NCBI GenBank assembly: GCA_006546595.1
Contig: VIAD01000018.1
Coordinates: 1 to 55,492, forward strand
Length of the DNA stretch: 55,492 bases
From: Moraxellaceae bacterium AER2_44_116
Lineage (GTDB): Bacteria > Pseudomonadota > Gammaproteobacteria > Pseudomonadales > Moraxellaceae
Direction: 5' to 3'
Shown: positions 8,432-17,317 of the stretch, piece by piece
Layout: every line of letters begins with the position of its first letter
How positions within the stretch are numbered: the stretch's first letter is position 1
Position numbers and translations under genes: made by a program
Notes under the pieces: model-generated
The model's database searches: none
What the model was told of the DNA's origin: nothing
Seen by the model: only the letters and a program-made list of their open reading frames with translations

Positions 8432-9115
8432 ATGCCCTCTATCAACGCTGCAATTGTTGTTAATCACCTTAGCAAAATAGTCGACAGTAGTGAGTCTTCA
8501 CTCACCATTCTGCAACAGATTAGTTTTTCTATTCCCGAAGGCGATAGCGTCGCCATTATTGGCAGTTCGGGTTCAGGAAAGTCAACTTTACTGGGCTTAT
8601 TAGCAGGTTTGGATGTGCCATCGACAGGTAGCGTGCAATTATTGGGGCAAGATTTATCGACCTTAGACGAAGACGCTCGCGCCGCCATTCGTCAACGCGA
8701 TGTCGGTTTTGTCTTTCAATCCTTCCAGTTATTACCGCATTTAACTGCTTTAGAGAATGTGCTTCTGCCCTTATCTTTAGCCGGCAAAGAGCAACCTGAG
8801 TGGGCTAAAACGTGTTTAGAGCGCGTGGGATTAGGTCATCGTTTACAACACACGCCAAAACAACTATCGGGCGGTGAACAGCAACGTGTTGCCCTTGCTC
8901 GCGCCTTTGTCAGTAAGCCGCGTATTTTATTTGCCGATGAACCAACAGGTAATTTAGATGCGACAACAGGTCAGCAAATTATTGACTTGTTATTTAGTAT
9001 GAACCGCGAACAAGGAACGACGCTTGTGCTTGTCACTCACGACGAAAACCTTGCCAAACGCTGCCAACACACTATTCGTTTAGAGGCAGGACGTTTAGTT
9101 GAGCAAGCACCATGA
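8432..9115 (+). CDS. ybbA: ABC transporter ATP-binding protein (YbbA)
   Basis: A 227-residue ATPase of the LolD/MacB class. Walker A GSSGSGKST, the Q-loop region FVFQSFQLLPHLTALENV, signature LSGGEQQR, Walker B RILFADEPTGNLD and the switch histidine VTHDE are all intact. The start is the ATG at 8432; the open frame runs further upstream but only as antisense of tesA. It overlaps the next gene (permease ybbP) by 4 bases in an ATGA arrangement, so they are coupled. In E. coli ybbA-ybbP sits beside tesA; the exporter's substrate is not established. Confidence 0.92.
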   Translation: MPSINAAIVVNHLSKIVDSSESSLTILQQISFSIPEGDSVAIIGSSGSGKSTLLGLLAGLDVPSTGSVQLLGQDLSTLDEDARAAIRQRDVGFVFQSFQLLPHLTALENVLLPLSLAGKEQPEWAKTCLERVGLGHRLQHTPKQLSGGEQQRVALARAFVSKPRILFADEPTGNLDATTGQQIIDLLFSMNREQGTTLVLVTHDENLAKRCQHTIRLEAGRLVEQAP

Positions 9116-11613
9116 GCAATTCGGTATCTAGTCCGTTTAAATTATCATGGCGACTATTTTGGCGAGATTTACGCGCAGGCGAACTCACTTTATTAATTAC
9201 TGCTCTCATTTTGGCGATTGCCGCCACCACTACCTTACGCTTTTTTAGCGGTAGTTTAGAGCAAACGCTAGGTCAACAAGCAACACGACTCATTGGCGCA
9301 GATTTAGTCGTCACTAGCAGTCGCGGTATTCGCCCTGAATGGTTGCAACTCGCAGACCAACAAAACTTACAACACACCCAAACCATAGAGTTTTCGAGTG
9401 TCGCGCAACAAGGGGATAACTTTCAATTAAGCTCAGTCAAAGCCGTCACCACCGCTTATCCCCTTCGCGGTCAACTCAAAATCCGTACTGCGAATGACAT
9501 CATCATAACTAAAGCCATTCCAGCGACAGGAACGGTATGGGTAGAAGAACGACTGCTCAATTTACTGAATACTCAACTGGGAAAATCCTTAACCATTGGT
9601 GATGCTAATTTTGTCATTTCAGGCATTATTGACGAAGATAGCGACCGTAGTGGTGGATTTTCTGCATTTTCGCCGAACTTATTAATGAATTTGGAAGATG
9701 TTCCTAGCACCCATATTATTCAAGTCGGTAGCCGTGTTAACTACCGTTTGCTGTTAGCTGGTACACGCTCCCATTTGCAAAGCTTTCAAACGCAAGCGAC
9801 ACCCTTACTGCATACCGAAGAACGTTTACTCGACATTAAAACCGCCAATAAACAACTCAATAAACCCCTGAAAACCGCCACCGACTATTTAAGTTTAGCC
9901 GCGATTGCCGCGGTACTTTTATCGGGTATTGCCGTGGCACTGGCGGCACGTCGTTTTAGCGAACGCCATTTAGACAGTATTGCGCTAATGCGCTCTTTAG
10001 GCAGTAGCCGTCGTTATTTAGTGCAGTTGTATAGCGGTCAACTGGCGTTAATTTGGCTGTTTGCGATGTTGGCGGGTGGCTTGATTGGTTTTATCTGCTC
10101 GTTGGTGTTATTTAAATTATTAGCGACGTTACTGCCTGTTACCGACCTTGAGTTTGCCCTGAGCCAGCCATTGTTAACAGGACTGGCAACGGCAACGCTC
10201 ACATTAATTGGTTTTGCTTTACCTGCGTTTATCCGTCTCTATCAAGTCTCACCTTTACGCGTCATGCGTCGTGAGCTTAGCCCCACACCCTTATCCGCGT
10301 CAACGATTACCGCTGTCGCCCTACTCGCGCTATTTGTCTTGCTAGTGTTAGAAACTGGGAATTTAATGCTCACCAGTTTAGTGTTAGTCGGCGGTTTGGT
10401 TTTAACCGTTATTTTGGGTGGCCTGTGTTATGGCTTATTAAATCGCTTACGTCATAGCACCTACAACGCACAAGGCAAGCCATTAAATGCCGCATTTATT
10501 GCCTTAAGTCGAGAGCCTCGTGCCACTGTTGCACAAATGCTCGCCTTAGCTTTAGGTTTTACGGCAATTTTGTTAGTGGGGACAATTCGGGGTGAGTTAT
10601 TAGCACAATGGCAACATGATTTACCCGCAAAAACTCCGAATCAATTTGCGGTGACGATTCCTGCCAACCATGTTGATGCCTTAAAGAGTTATTTAGCACA
10701 ACGAGACTGGCAAGCGACTGATTTTTATCCTGTGATTCGTGGTCGTTTAGTTGCGATTAATAATATAGCCACACAAGCAAAGGCCAAAGAAAGTGAAGGC
10801 GATAGCCAAGACCGCGCACTCGACCGTGAATTAAACCTTACTTGGACGACGCAGTTGCCAGCCAAAAACGAGCTGTTAGAAGGCCAATGGTTTACAGGTC
10901 AGCAAAGTGAAGTGTCATTAGAGTCAGGTTTAGCGAATCGTTTGTCGTTAAAAATCGGTGACTCGTTAACATTGCAAATGGCCGAAGGCAGTGTCACCGC
11001 CAAAGTCACTAGTATCCGCAAAGTTGATTGGGATAGTTTTCAGCCTAACTTTTACTTGATTTTTCCACGCCATGTCTTAGAAAGTTATCCTGCGACTTAT
11101 TTAACCAGCTTTTATGTTCCTGCGGCCGATAAAGGCCAACTTAGCGCGTTAATTCGTACTTTTCCAACCGTTATTTTTATTGATTTAGCGGCCATGCTCA
11201 ATGAAGTGCAAAAGCTGTTAGCGCAGGTTTCACAAAGCGTACAAGTGATTTTAGTATTTATTGTTTTAGCGGGGATATTGGTGTTATTAGCGAGTATTGC
11301 CGCCAGCTTAGATACCCGTCGCCAAGAAGCAGCACTGTTACGTGCATTAGGTGCCAGCCGCCGACAACTCCAACAGCGTGTTGGTTTAGAATTACTACTG
11401 TTGGGGATTTTGGCAGGTTTATTAGCTGTGGTGATGACAGAAATTATTGCCGCAGGTTTGGCGATACAATTACTCGAAAGTACACCTCAACTGCACCCTC
11501 AACTGTGGCTATTAACACCACTGGCGAGTGGCGCATTAACCCTGACAATTGGTTTACTCAGTTTACGCCGTGTCTGGTCGGTGTCACCGATGGTGGTGTT
11601 GCGCGAAGTTTAA
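9112..11613 (+). CDS. ybbP: FtsX-like ABC transporter permease (YbbP)
   Basis: An 833-residue inner-membrane protein with two FtsX-type permease halves. The first membrane helix is at about residues 25-45 (LLITALILAIAATTTLRFF), followed by a large periplasmic domain. Three helices and a conserved cytoplasmic loop follow (about 260-375, ending VSPLRVMRRELSP), then further hydrophobic segments around 395-435 and 470-490. A second periplasmic domain is followed by a last trio of helices (about 710-825) ending SVSPMVVLREV. The repeated RxxEaALLRALGASRRQL-type coupling segment is seen in the second half and SIALMRSLGSSRRYL in the first. Its stop overlaps the stop of the convergent TonB receptor gene by 4 bases. 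Confidence 0.92.
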   Translation: MSNSVSSPFKLSWRLFWRDLRAGELTLLITALILAIAATTTLRFFSGSLEQTLGQQATRLIGADLVVTSSRGIRPEWLQLADQQNLQHTQTIEFSSVAQQGDNFQLSSVKAVTTAYPLRGQLKIRTANDIIITKAIPATGTVWVEERLLNLLNTQLGKSLTIGDANFVISGIIDEDSDRSGGFSAFSPNLLMNLEDVPSTHIIQVGSRVNYRLLLAGTRSHLQSFQTQATPLLHTEERLLDIKTANKQLNKPLKTATDYLSLAAIAAVLLSGIAVALAARRFSERHLDSIALMRSLGSSRRYLVQLYSGQLALIWLFAMLAGGLIGFICSLVLFKLLATLLPVTDLEFALSQPLLTGLATATLTLIGFALPAFIRLYQVSPLRVMRRELSPTPLSASTITAVALLALFVLLVLETGNLMLTSLVLVGGLVLTVILGGLCYGLLNRLRHSTYNAQGKPLNAAFIALSREPRATVAQMLALALGFTAILLVGTIRGELLAQWQHDLPAKTPNQFAVTIPANHVDALKSYLAQRDWQATDFYPVIRGRLVAINNIATQAKAKESEGDSQDRALDRELNLTWTTQLPAKNELLEGQWFTGQQSEVSLESGLANRLSLKIGDSLTLQMAEGSVTAKVTSIRKVDWDSFQPNFYLIFPRHVLESYPATYLTSFYVPAADKGQLSALIRTFPTVIFIDLAAMLNEVQKLLAQVSQSVQVILVFIVLAGILVLLASIAASLDTRRQEAALLRALGASRRQLQQRVGLELLLLGILAGLLAVVMTEIIAAGLAIQLLESTPQLHPQLWLLTPLASGALTLTIGLLSLRRVWSVSPMVVLREV

Positions 11614-13784
11614 AACTCCAACTCCACGCCTAATGTCACGCTACGTCGTAATTGTGGTAATTGAACAATAGAAATATCAGACGTTCCTCCTGCTTGATAA
11701 TAACGGCGGGAGGTGACGTTTTCGACACGCAAAAAAGCATTAACACCTGCGACAATTTGCTCGTAACCCGCGTAAAGATTTAATAAACCATACGCGGGCG
11801 ATACCAAAGAACGCCCGCCTTTGGCGGCTGAACTTGGCACTCGACTTTTATCCATTAAATATAGCGTTGGACTAATAAACAACCCTTTTGGCCAACGTAC
11901 TGTCGAGCCTAATTTCAGTTTATGGCGCGAGGTATAAGGTAAACCTTCGTTAGCCTTATCCGACTCTAAAGTTCCTTCCGTAAAACTATATACGCCCCAA
12001 AAATCAATATTATAACGCTGACTGTTTTTACGATAACGCGAACTCAACTCAATACCCGATGCAAAGGAAGAACCTAAATTCACCCGTTGTTTGGTTTTTT
12101 TAAGAAAGCCGCCGTCAATAAAATCACTCACAGGTACAAGCGTATCGGCCGAATACAAAATCAGATTATCTAAGCGTGAGGTATATGCAGTTGCTGTCCA
12201 TCGCAACTGGCTAGTAGGATTGTAATTAACGACGGCCTCTAAAGCGCGTGCTGTTTCGGGTTGTAAATCAGGATTAGGAATCCTAAAAGTTGACGCGGTA
12301 TAACGGCCTTGGCTGTCTTGCTGACCGCTAAAACTGCCAAAATGCTCATAGCTGAAGGAAGGTGAAGGTGCTAAAAACGCTTCGCTATACGTAAGACTCA
12401 TATTAGTTTTAGATGTGAAACGATATTTCAAACCAAGATAGGGGCTAAAGCTATCACCATAGTCGGAATTATTATCAATACGCGCACCGATTTGTGTGAC
12501 TAAAGACGATGACCAACGAGTTTGGTCTTGGGCAAATAACGCAACATTGTCTTGCACCACTTGAAAAATTTTGACGGGTAAGGTGTTATTTGTGCCGAAG
12601 TAATATAAATTTTGCTCATTAATGGATAAGGTTTCGTTATACGGCTGGCTTAAATCGGTTGTTCTTGGCACAGCACTGAGATGCTCATAGATCAAACCCG
12701 AAATCAGTTGGTGCGTATCATTAAAACGATACGTCCATTGGCTATCCACTGCCATTTTCTGACTGTCGGCGTATTTATAACCTGCTTGATAATTACTAAA
12801 GACATTATTGTAATAACTGTTTTTATTGAGCTTGTACGATGACCAACTGACTAAAGTATTGGTGCTCCATTGTGCCGTTAACTGATGCTGAAAACGACTA
12901 TAAACTGAGAGGAAGGCTTCATCTAAAAACCCACCGTATTCATTGGCATTGCTAAGCGTCGAATAATCATTGGCATAACGGGCTTGACGATAAGAAACAC
13001 CAACCTCCAAGTCTGGCGCGATATTGACTCGTCCCCAAACACTACGGCTATCCGCTTCACTGGTAAATGGCTGACGCTGTGCCGCACTGACCAGAACGGT
13101 ATTGCCACTGACATCACGCAAATCCGCTAAGGCAAATACGTCGGGATACTGCTCAGCCAAAGCCTGATTGTTTGAACGTTCGGTATGTGCGCCAAAAACG
13201 ACAGGGCGATTACCAACATGGCCACGAACAAACAAGTCACCATGTTCACTATTGGTTTCATTACCCTCATAACGCAAACTTTGTGAACCATATTGACTAG
13301 GTTGCTGTGAGATAATGTTAATCACCCCCGCTACCGCATCCGTGCCATAAAGTGCCGAACCTGCGGTCAATAACACTTCAATTTGTTTGGCCATATACAA
13401 GGGATAATTAATACTGACAGGAATCACTTCGCCTGCGGTTGCCCCCACTCGCACACCATCTTGCAAGATCAACATTTGTGCATTCCCTGCGATACCACGC
13501 ACCGTTAAACGGCTGGTGGTATTGACAGGTCCTTGCAAGTCAACACTCGGCAAGTCACGAAGAACATCGGCAATATTTCGATATCCACGTTCACGAATTT
13601 CTTTTTCTGTTATTACCCATAATGAACCCTGTACCTCGTCCCAATTTTGTTGAGTTCGGGCGGCGGTAACGACAGGAATGGTTGCTAAATCAGCCAAGCT
13701 CAAAGACAGTAAATCTTCCATGACATAACCCGCACGAGCTTCACTTGCCAAGAGTACCATTGACGCAAAAAAGACTTTACGCAT
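11610..13784 (-). CDS. TonB-dependent outer-membrane receptor
   Basis: A 724-residue receptor. A signal peptide (MRKVFFASMVLLASEARA) precedes a plug domain with VTAARTQQNWDEVQGSLWVI, LRDLPSVDLQGP and the end-of-plug motif LLTAGSALYGTDAVAGVINI. A beta barrel follows and ends with RRSVTLGVELEF, a C-terminal aromatic residue typical for outer-membrane insertion. The start at 13784 has AAGGAG seven bases upstream; the longer frame is rejected because it buries the signal peptide. The ligand is unknown (relatives carry siderophores, vitamin B12 or colicin I). I looked for a Fur site upstream and found no convincing one. Confidence 0.9.
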   Translation of the reverse strand: MRKVFFASMVLLASEARAGYVMEDLLSLSLADLATIPVVTAARTQQNWDEVQGSLWVITEKEIRERGYRNIADVLRDLPSVDLQGPVNTTSRLTVRGIAGNAQMLILQDGVRVGATAGEVIPVSINYPLYMAKQIEVLLTAGSALYGTDAVAGVINIISQQPSQYGSQSLRYEGNETNSEHGDLFVRGHVGNRPVVFGAHTERSNNQALAEQYPDVFALADLRDVSGNTVLVSAAQRQPFTSEADSRSVWGRVNIAPDLEVGVSYRQARYANDYSTLSNANEYGGFLDEAFLSVYSRFQHQLTAQWSTNTLVSWSSYKLNKNSYYNNVFSNYQAGYKYADSQKMAVDSQWTYRFNDTHQLISGLIYEHLSAVPRTTDLSQPYNETLSINEQNLYYFGTNNTLPVKIFQVVQDNVALFAQDQTRWSSSLVTQIGARIDNNSDYGDSFSPYLGLKYRFTSKTNMSLTYSEAFLAPSPSFSYEHFGSFSGQQDSQGRYTASTFRIPNPDLQPETARALEAVVNYNPTSQLRWTATAYTSRLDNLILYSADTLVPVSDFIDGGFLKKTKQRVNLGSSFASGIELSSRYRKNSQRYNIDFWGVYSFTEGTLESDKANEGLPYTSRHKLKLGSTVRWPKGLFISPTLYLMDKSRVPSSAAKGGRSLVSPAYGLLNLYAGYEQIVAGVNAFLRVENVTSRRYYQAGGTSDISIVQLPQLRRSVTLGVELEF

Positions 13785-13923
13785 CCCAACACTCCTTGCC
13801 ACTTTTTTTGTTTTATCGTGGTTACTTGTTAAATGCCGCATTATCACTTTAGATGAAATATTATTTTTTAGTATGGTTTATTTTTAACACAACAATAGGA
13901 CAGATGGGAAAGTTTTAGGCAAA

Positions 13924-13950
13924 AAATAAGGGCGCAATCATGCGCCCCTA
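13924..13950 (-). terminator. Terminator of the FKBP lipoprotein gene (family B palindrome)
   Basis: GGGCGCA (13930-13936) pairs with TGCGCCC (13941-13947) around a 4-base loop, and on the minus strand a T-rich tail follows. It lies about 25 bases past the fkpA-like stop. The arms with flanking CCTACAA match a palindrome family seen elsewhere in the window, so here a repeat seems to serve as terminator. Confidence 0.8.
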
Positions 13951-13971
13951 CAATCATCAATGGTATGACGT

Positions 13972-14679
13972 TTATTTAACAATTTCCAATAACTCAACCT
14001 CAAACACTAAAACAGAGTTTGGCGTAATGGGGCCTGAGCCTTGTTCACCGTAAGCTAAATTGGAGGGAATGGTAAATTTATACTTAGAACCTATCGACAT
14101 CAATTGCACGCCTTCTGTCCAACCCGCAATCACTTGGTTGAGAGGAAAGCTGACAGGCTCATTACGTTTAATGGAACTATCAAACACCGTACCATCCAAT
14201 AATTTGCCTTCGTAATGAACTTTTACCGTATCCGTGGCTTTAGGTTTTGCACCTTTGCCTTCGGTAATCACTTCGTATTGCAAGCCCGATGCCGTGACTT
14301 TTACGCCAGCTTTTTTAGCATTTTCTGCCAAGTGCGCTGCACCTTTGGTGACATTTTCAGTCAGTGCTTTTTTCTGTTTTTCTTCTGCTTCTTTTTTCAT
14401 CCGTTCTTGAAAAGCCATCAAGACGGTTTTCATTTCTTCCTCTTTTAGTGCACCGTCTTTTTTGGCATACGCATCTTTAAAACCTGCGGTATAGCTGTCG
14501 ATATCCAGTGTCGTGACCGCATTACTCATCGACTTGGCCGTCATATAACCAATACTGTAGGCCGCTTTCGCGTCTTCAGTTTCTAATTTGGGCGTGACTT
14601 TTTTCTCTTCAAAACAGGCGGTGATGCTAAGACCCATCATCACAATAATACTGGTGCTAAGTAGCTGACGTTTCATCAT
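13972..14679 (-). CDS. FKBP-type peptidyl-prolyl isomerase, lipoprotein (FkpA/Mip-like)
   Basis: A 235-residue isomerase. The N-terminus is a lipoprotein signal with lipobox SITAC (Cys22), so the protein is likely membrane-anchored in the periplasm. An N-terminal dimerisation domain rich in lysine and glutamate helices (about 30-125) precedes the FKBP domain, with VKVHYEGKLLDGTVFDSS, the hydrophobic pocket VIAGWTEGVQLM and IPSNLAYGEQGSG. The layout is that of Mip/FkpA/FklB proteins, which speed folding of secreted proteins. A terminator follows, and ygiQ lies just upstream, 34 bases away. Confidence 0.92.
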   Translation of the reverse strand: MMKRQLLSTSIIVMMGLSITACFEEKKVTPKLETEDAKAAYSIGYMTAKSMSNAVTTLDIDSYTAGFKDAYAKKDGALKEEEMKTVLMAFQERMKKEAEEKQKKALTENVTKGAAHLAENAKKAGVKVTASGLQYEVITEGKGAKPKATDTVKVHYEGKLLDGTVFDSSIKRNEPVSFPLNQVIAGWTEGVQLMSIGSKYKFTIPSNLAYGEQGSGPITPNSVLVFEVELLEIVK

Positions 14680-14713
14680 TTGTCGTTGTTTCCTTTGGAA
14701 TAAAAAATGGTTT

Positions 14714-16951
14714 TTAGCCGCGTTTTTTAACGGGACGTTTCACACCTGTGCCTGTATCTCTAGGTGGCAAGCCAGTATGTTGTGTCAAAATACGACCTTT
14801 TTTAGCAGTCACTTTTAATGACACACCTTCTTGTTCACTGGAGTTTTTCTTGCGTGGACTTTGGTACGTTCCTGTCATTGCAGGTTGAAAGGTCGGTATC
14901 AAATGCTGTTTGCCGTTACCAATCAAATCGGCACGTCCCATTTCTTTTAACGCTTCACGCAACAATGGCCAGTTATTCGGGTCATGATAACGCAAGAAGG
15001 CTTTGTGCAAACGACGATGACGGTCACCTTTTACAATTTCTACACCTTCGCTTTTACGTGTCACCTTCTTTAAGGGGTTTTTACCTGAGTGATACATTGC
15101 TGTGGCGGTTGCCATTGGTGAAGGATAAAAGGTTTGTACTTGGTCAGCTCGGAAACCATTTTTCTTCAGCCAGATCGCCAAGTGCATCATATCTTTATCG
15201 GTTGTTCCCGGATGCGCCGCAATAAAATAGGGGATTAAGTATTGTTCCTTACCTGCCTCTTTCGAGAAACGATCAAACATTTGCTTAAATTTATCGTAGG
15301 CACCAATACCCGGTTTCATCATTTTGGATAACACACCTTCTTCGGTATGTTCAGGCGCGATTTTTAAATAACCGCCTACATGATGCGTCACTAACTCACG
15401 CACATACTCAGGCGAGCGCACTGCTAAGTCATAACGCAATCCTGAACCAATCAGAATTTTTTTCACGCCTTTTAGGCTACGCGCACGACGATATAACTGG
15501 ATTAAGTGTGAATGATCGGTATTTAAGTTTTCGCAAATATCAGGATACACGCAGGAAGGTTTTCGGCACGCGGCTTCAATCTTGGGAGATTTACAGGCCA
15601 AGCGATACATATTCGCGGTAGGGCCGCCTAAGTCAGACACAACCCCCGTAAAGCCCGGTACATCACGCATTTTTTCGATTTCACGAATAATGCTGTCTTC
15701 CGAGCGATTTTGAATAATCCGTCCTTCATGTTCAGTAATTGAACAGAAGGTACAGCCACCAAAACAACCACGCATAATATTGACCGAAAACCGAATCATG
15801 TCATACGCAGGAATCTTGGCATCACCATAGGCGGGATGCGGCACACGGGCATAAGGCAAATCAAAGACGTAATCCATTTCTTCCGTTGATAATGGAATCG
15901 GTGGTGGATTAAGCCAGACTTCTTGCTCACCGTGTCGTTGCACTAAGGCTCGAGCATTTCCCGGATTAGTTTCTAAATGCAGCACCCGATTGGCATGGGC
16001 ATACATCACAGGATCGCCTTTCACTTGCTCAAACGCAGGCAAACGAATCACGGTTTTTTCGCGCGGTGGCATACGATGTTTTAAAGCGTTACTCGGTTGA
16101 ATCGTGACGATTTGTACATCACTTTCCGATAAGCCTTTTTCTTTTTCAACTTCACAGACAGCTAAATCTTGCGTATTCACATACGGATTAATAATCGGAT
16201 CAACGCGCCCTACTTCGTCAACGTTGGTAGAGTCCAGTTCGAACCAACCTTCTGGGGTATCACGGCGCATAAATGCCGTACCACGAATATCGGTAATCGT
16301 CCGAATGTCATCACCATTGGCAATACGATGGGCAATATCGACAATCGCTCGTTCGGCATTGCCAAACACTAATAAATCGGCTTTTGCATCTAATAGTAAC
16401 GAACGACGGACTTTATCTTGCCAATAATCATAATGGGCAATACGGCGTAAGCTGGCCTCAATACCACCCATGACAATCGGTACATGGGGAAAGGCTTCAC
16501 GCGTACGTTGAGCATAAACGATGGAGCTACGATCAGGGCGATGACCGCCTGCACCATGCGGAGAATAAGCATCGTCGGAACGAATTTTACGATCCGCCGT
16601 ATAACGGTTAATCATGGAGTCCATGTTACCCGCTGTCACCCCAAAAAACAGGGTTGGCTCACCAAGCTTTTTGAAGTCGGTTGCTGAGTTCCAATCAGGT
16701 TGCGCGATAATTCCGACTCTAAAACCTTGCGCTTCGAGTAAACGGCCAATAATGGCCATCCCAAAACTAGGATGGTCAACATAGGCATCGCCTGTCACTA
16801 AAATAATATCGCAGGCATCCCAACCTAAAATATCCATTTCGGCGCGACTCATCGGCAAAAAAGGTGCTGCACCAAAACACTCTGCCCAGTACTTATCGTA
16901 GGCAAATAACGGCTTCAAAGGAGAGACAACAGATAATCGAGACACAGACAT
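14714..16951 (-). CDS. ygiQ: YgiQ family radical SAM protein
   Basis: A 745-residue iron-sulfur enzyme. The N-terminal part has the family start FLPMSRAEMDILGWD and VTGDAYVDHPSFG, a region related to vitamin B12-binding folds. The radical SAM cluster motif CFGGCTFCSITEH provides the three cysteines (CxxxCxxC) for a [4Fe-4S] cluster. The C-terminal part includes FYPSPMATATAMYHSGKNP, typical of UPF0313/YgiQ, and a basic tail (KKRG). The start at 16951 is preferred over an upstream codon because it precedes the conserved region and has a GTGG-type site. The reaction is not established for the family. It is co-directional with the FKBP gene. Confidence 0.93.
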   Translation of the reverse strand: MSVSRLSVVSPLKPLFAYDKYWAECFGAAPFLPMSRAEMDILGWDACDIILVTGDAYVDHPSFGMAIIGRLLEAQGFRVGIIAQPDWNSATDFKKLGEPTLFFGVTAGNMDSMINRYTADRKIRSDDAYSPHGAGGHRPDRSSIVYAQRTREAFPHVPIVMGGIEASLRRIAHYDYWQDKVRRSLLLDAKADLLVFGNAERAIVDIAHRIANGDDIRTITDIRGTAFMRRDTPEGWFELDSTNVDEVGRVDPIINPYVNTQDLAVCEVEKEKGLSESDVQIVTIQPSNALKHRMPPREKTVIRLPAFEQVKGDPVMYAHANRVLHLETNPGNARALVQRHGEQEVWLNPPPIPLSTEEMDYVFDLPYARVPHPAYGDAKIPAYDMIRFSVNIMRGCFGGCTFCSITEHEGRIIQNRSEDSIIREIEKMRDVPGFTGVVSDLGGPTANMYRLACKSPKIEAACRKPSCVYPDICENLNTDHSHLIQLYRRARSLKGVKKILIGSGLRYDLAVRSPEYVRELVTHHVGGYLKIAPEHTEEGVLSKMMKPGIGAYDKFKQMFDRFSKEAGKEQYLIPYFIAAHPGTTDKDMMHLAIWLKKNGFRADQVQTFYPSPMATATAMYHSGKNPLKKVTRKSEGVEIVKGDRHRRLHKAFLRYHDPNNWPLLREALKEMGRADLIGNGKQHLIPTFQPAMTGTYQSPRKKNSSEQEGVSLKVTAKKGRILTQHTGLPPRDTGTGVKRPVKKRG

Positions 16952-17317
16952 GACAAACCACTCAAAAAACAACCTGCCTATTGTACCTGACTCAGACTTA
17001 AAAAAGATTCTGGATCAGTCCTGTTTAGCTAACATAGCCCCTATGTTTCTATGATGATGGCTGACAAGAAACAATCTTCTCAACAACAAATGAACATTTA
17101 GGAGGAAACACAAAATAGCCACAATGATAAACACTCACAAAATATGTGCATAAGTTTTCATCAAGACGCTTTATTTATAATCAGCACATCGGTCATAATC
17201 GACGATTGACTACCGCTTATCGGATAAGCATCCACCTACAGCCCTGTATTGTGGCGGAATAAGCGTGAAAGATTAAAAAAACGTAATAAAATAGGAAGTC
17301 TGTCAAAGGTGTCTATT
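16952..17317. other. Divergent intergenic region between ygiQ and the GGDEF cluster
   Basis: This roughly 365-base gap should hold the promoters of ygiQ (minus) and the first GGDEF gene (plus). A perfect TATAAT stands at 17176-17181 on the plus strand, about 140 bases before the GGDEF start, with only a poor -35 (GTTTTC region) ahead of it. No other structure stands out. Confidence 0.4.
17154..17181 (+). promoter_or_regulatory. Candidate promoter of the GGDEF cluster
   Basis: The -10 hexamer TATAAT at 17176-17181 is perfect. The best -35 at 16-17 bp (GTTTTC) is poor, so an activator or extended contacts would be needed. This is a weak call based only on the -10. Confidence 0.3.

Noticed and set aside
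13785..13923. Fur box in front of the TonB receptor gene
   Set aside because: Only the GATAATG half matches; the rest does not follow the consensus.
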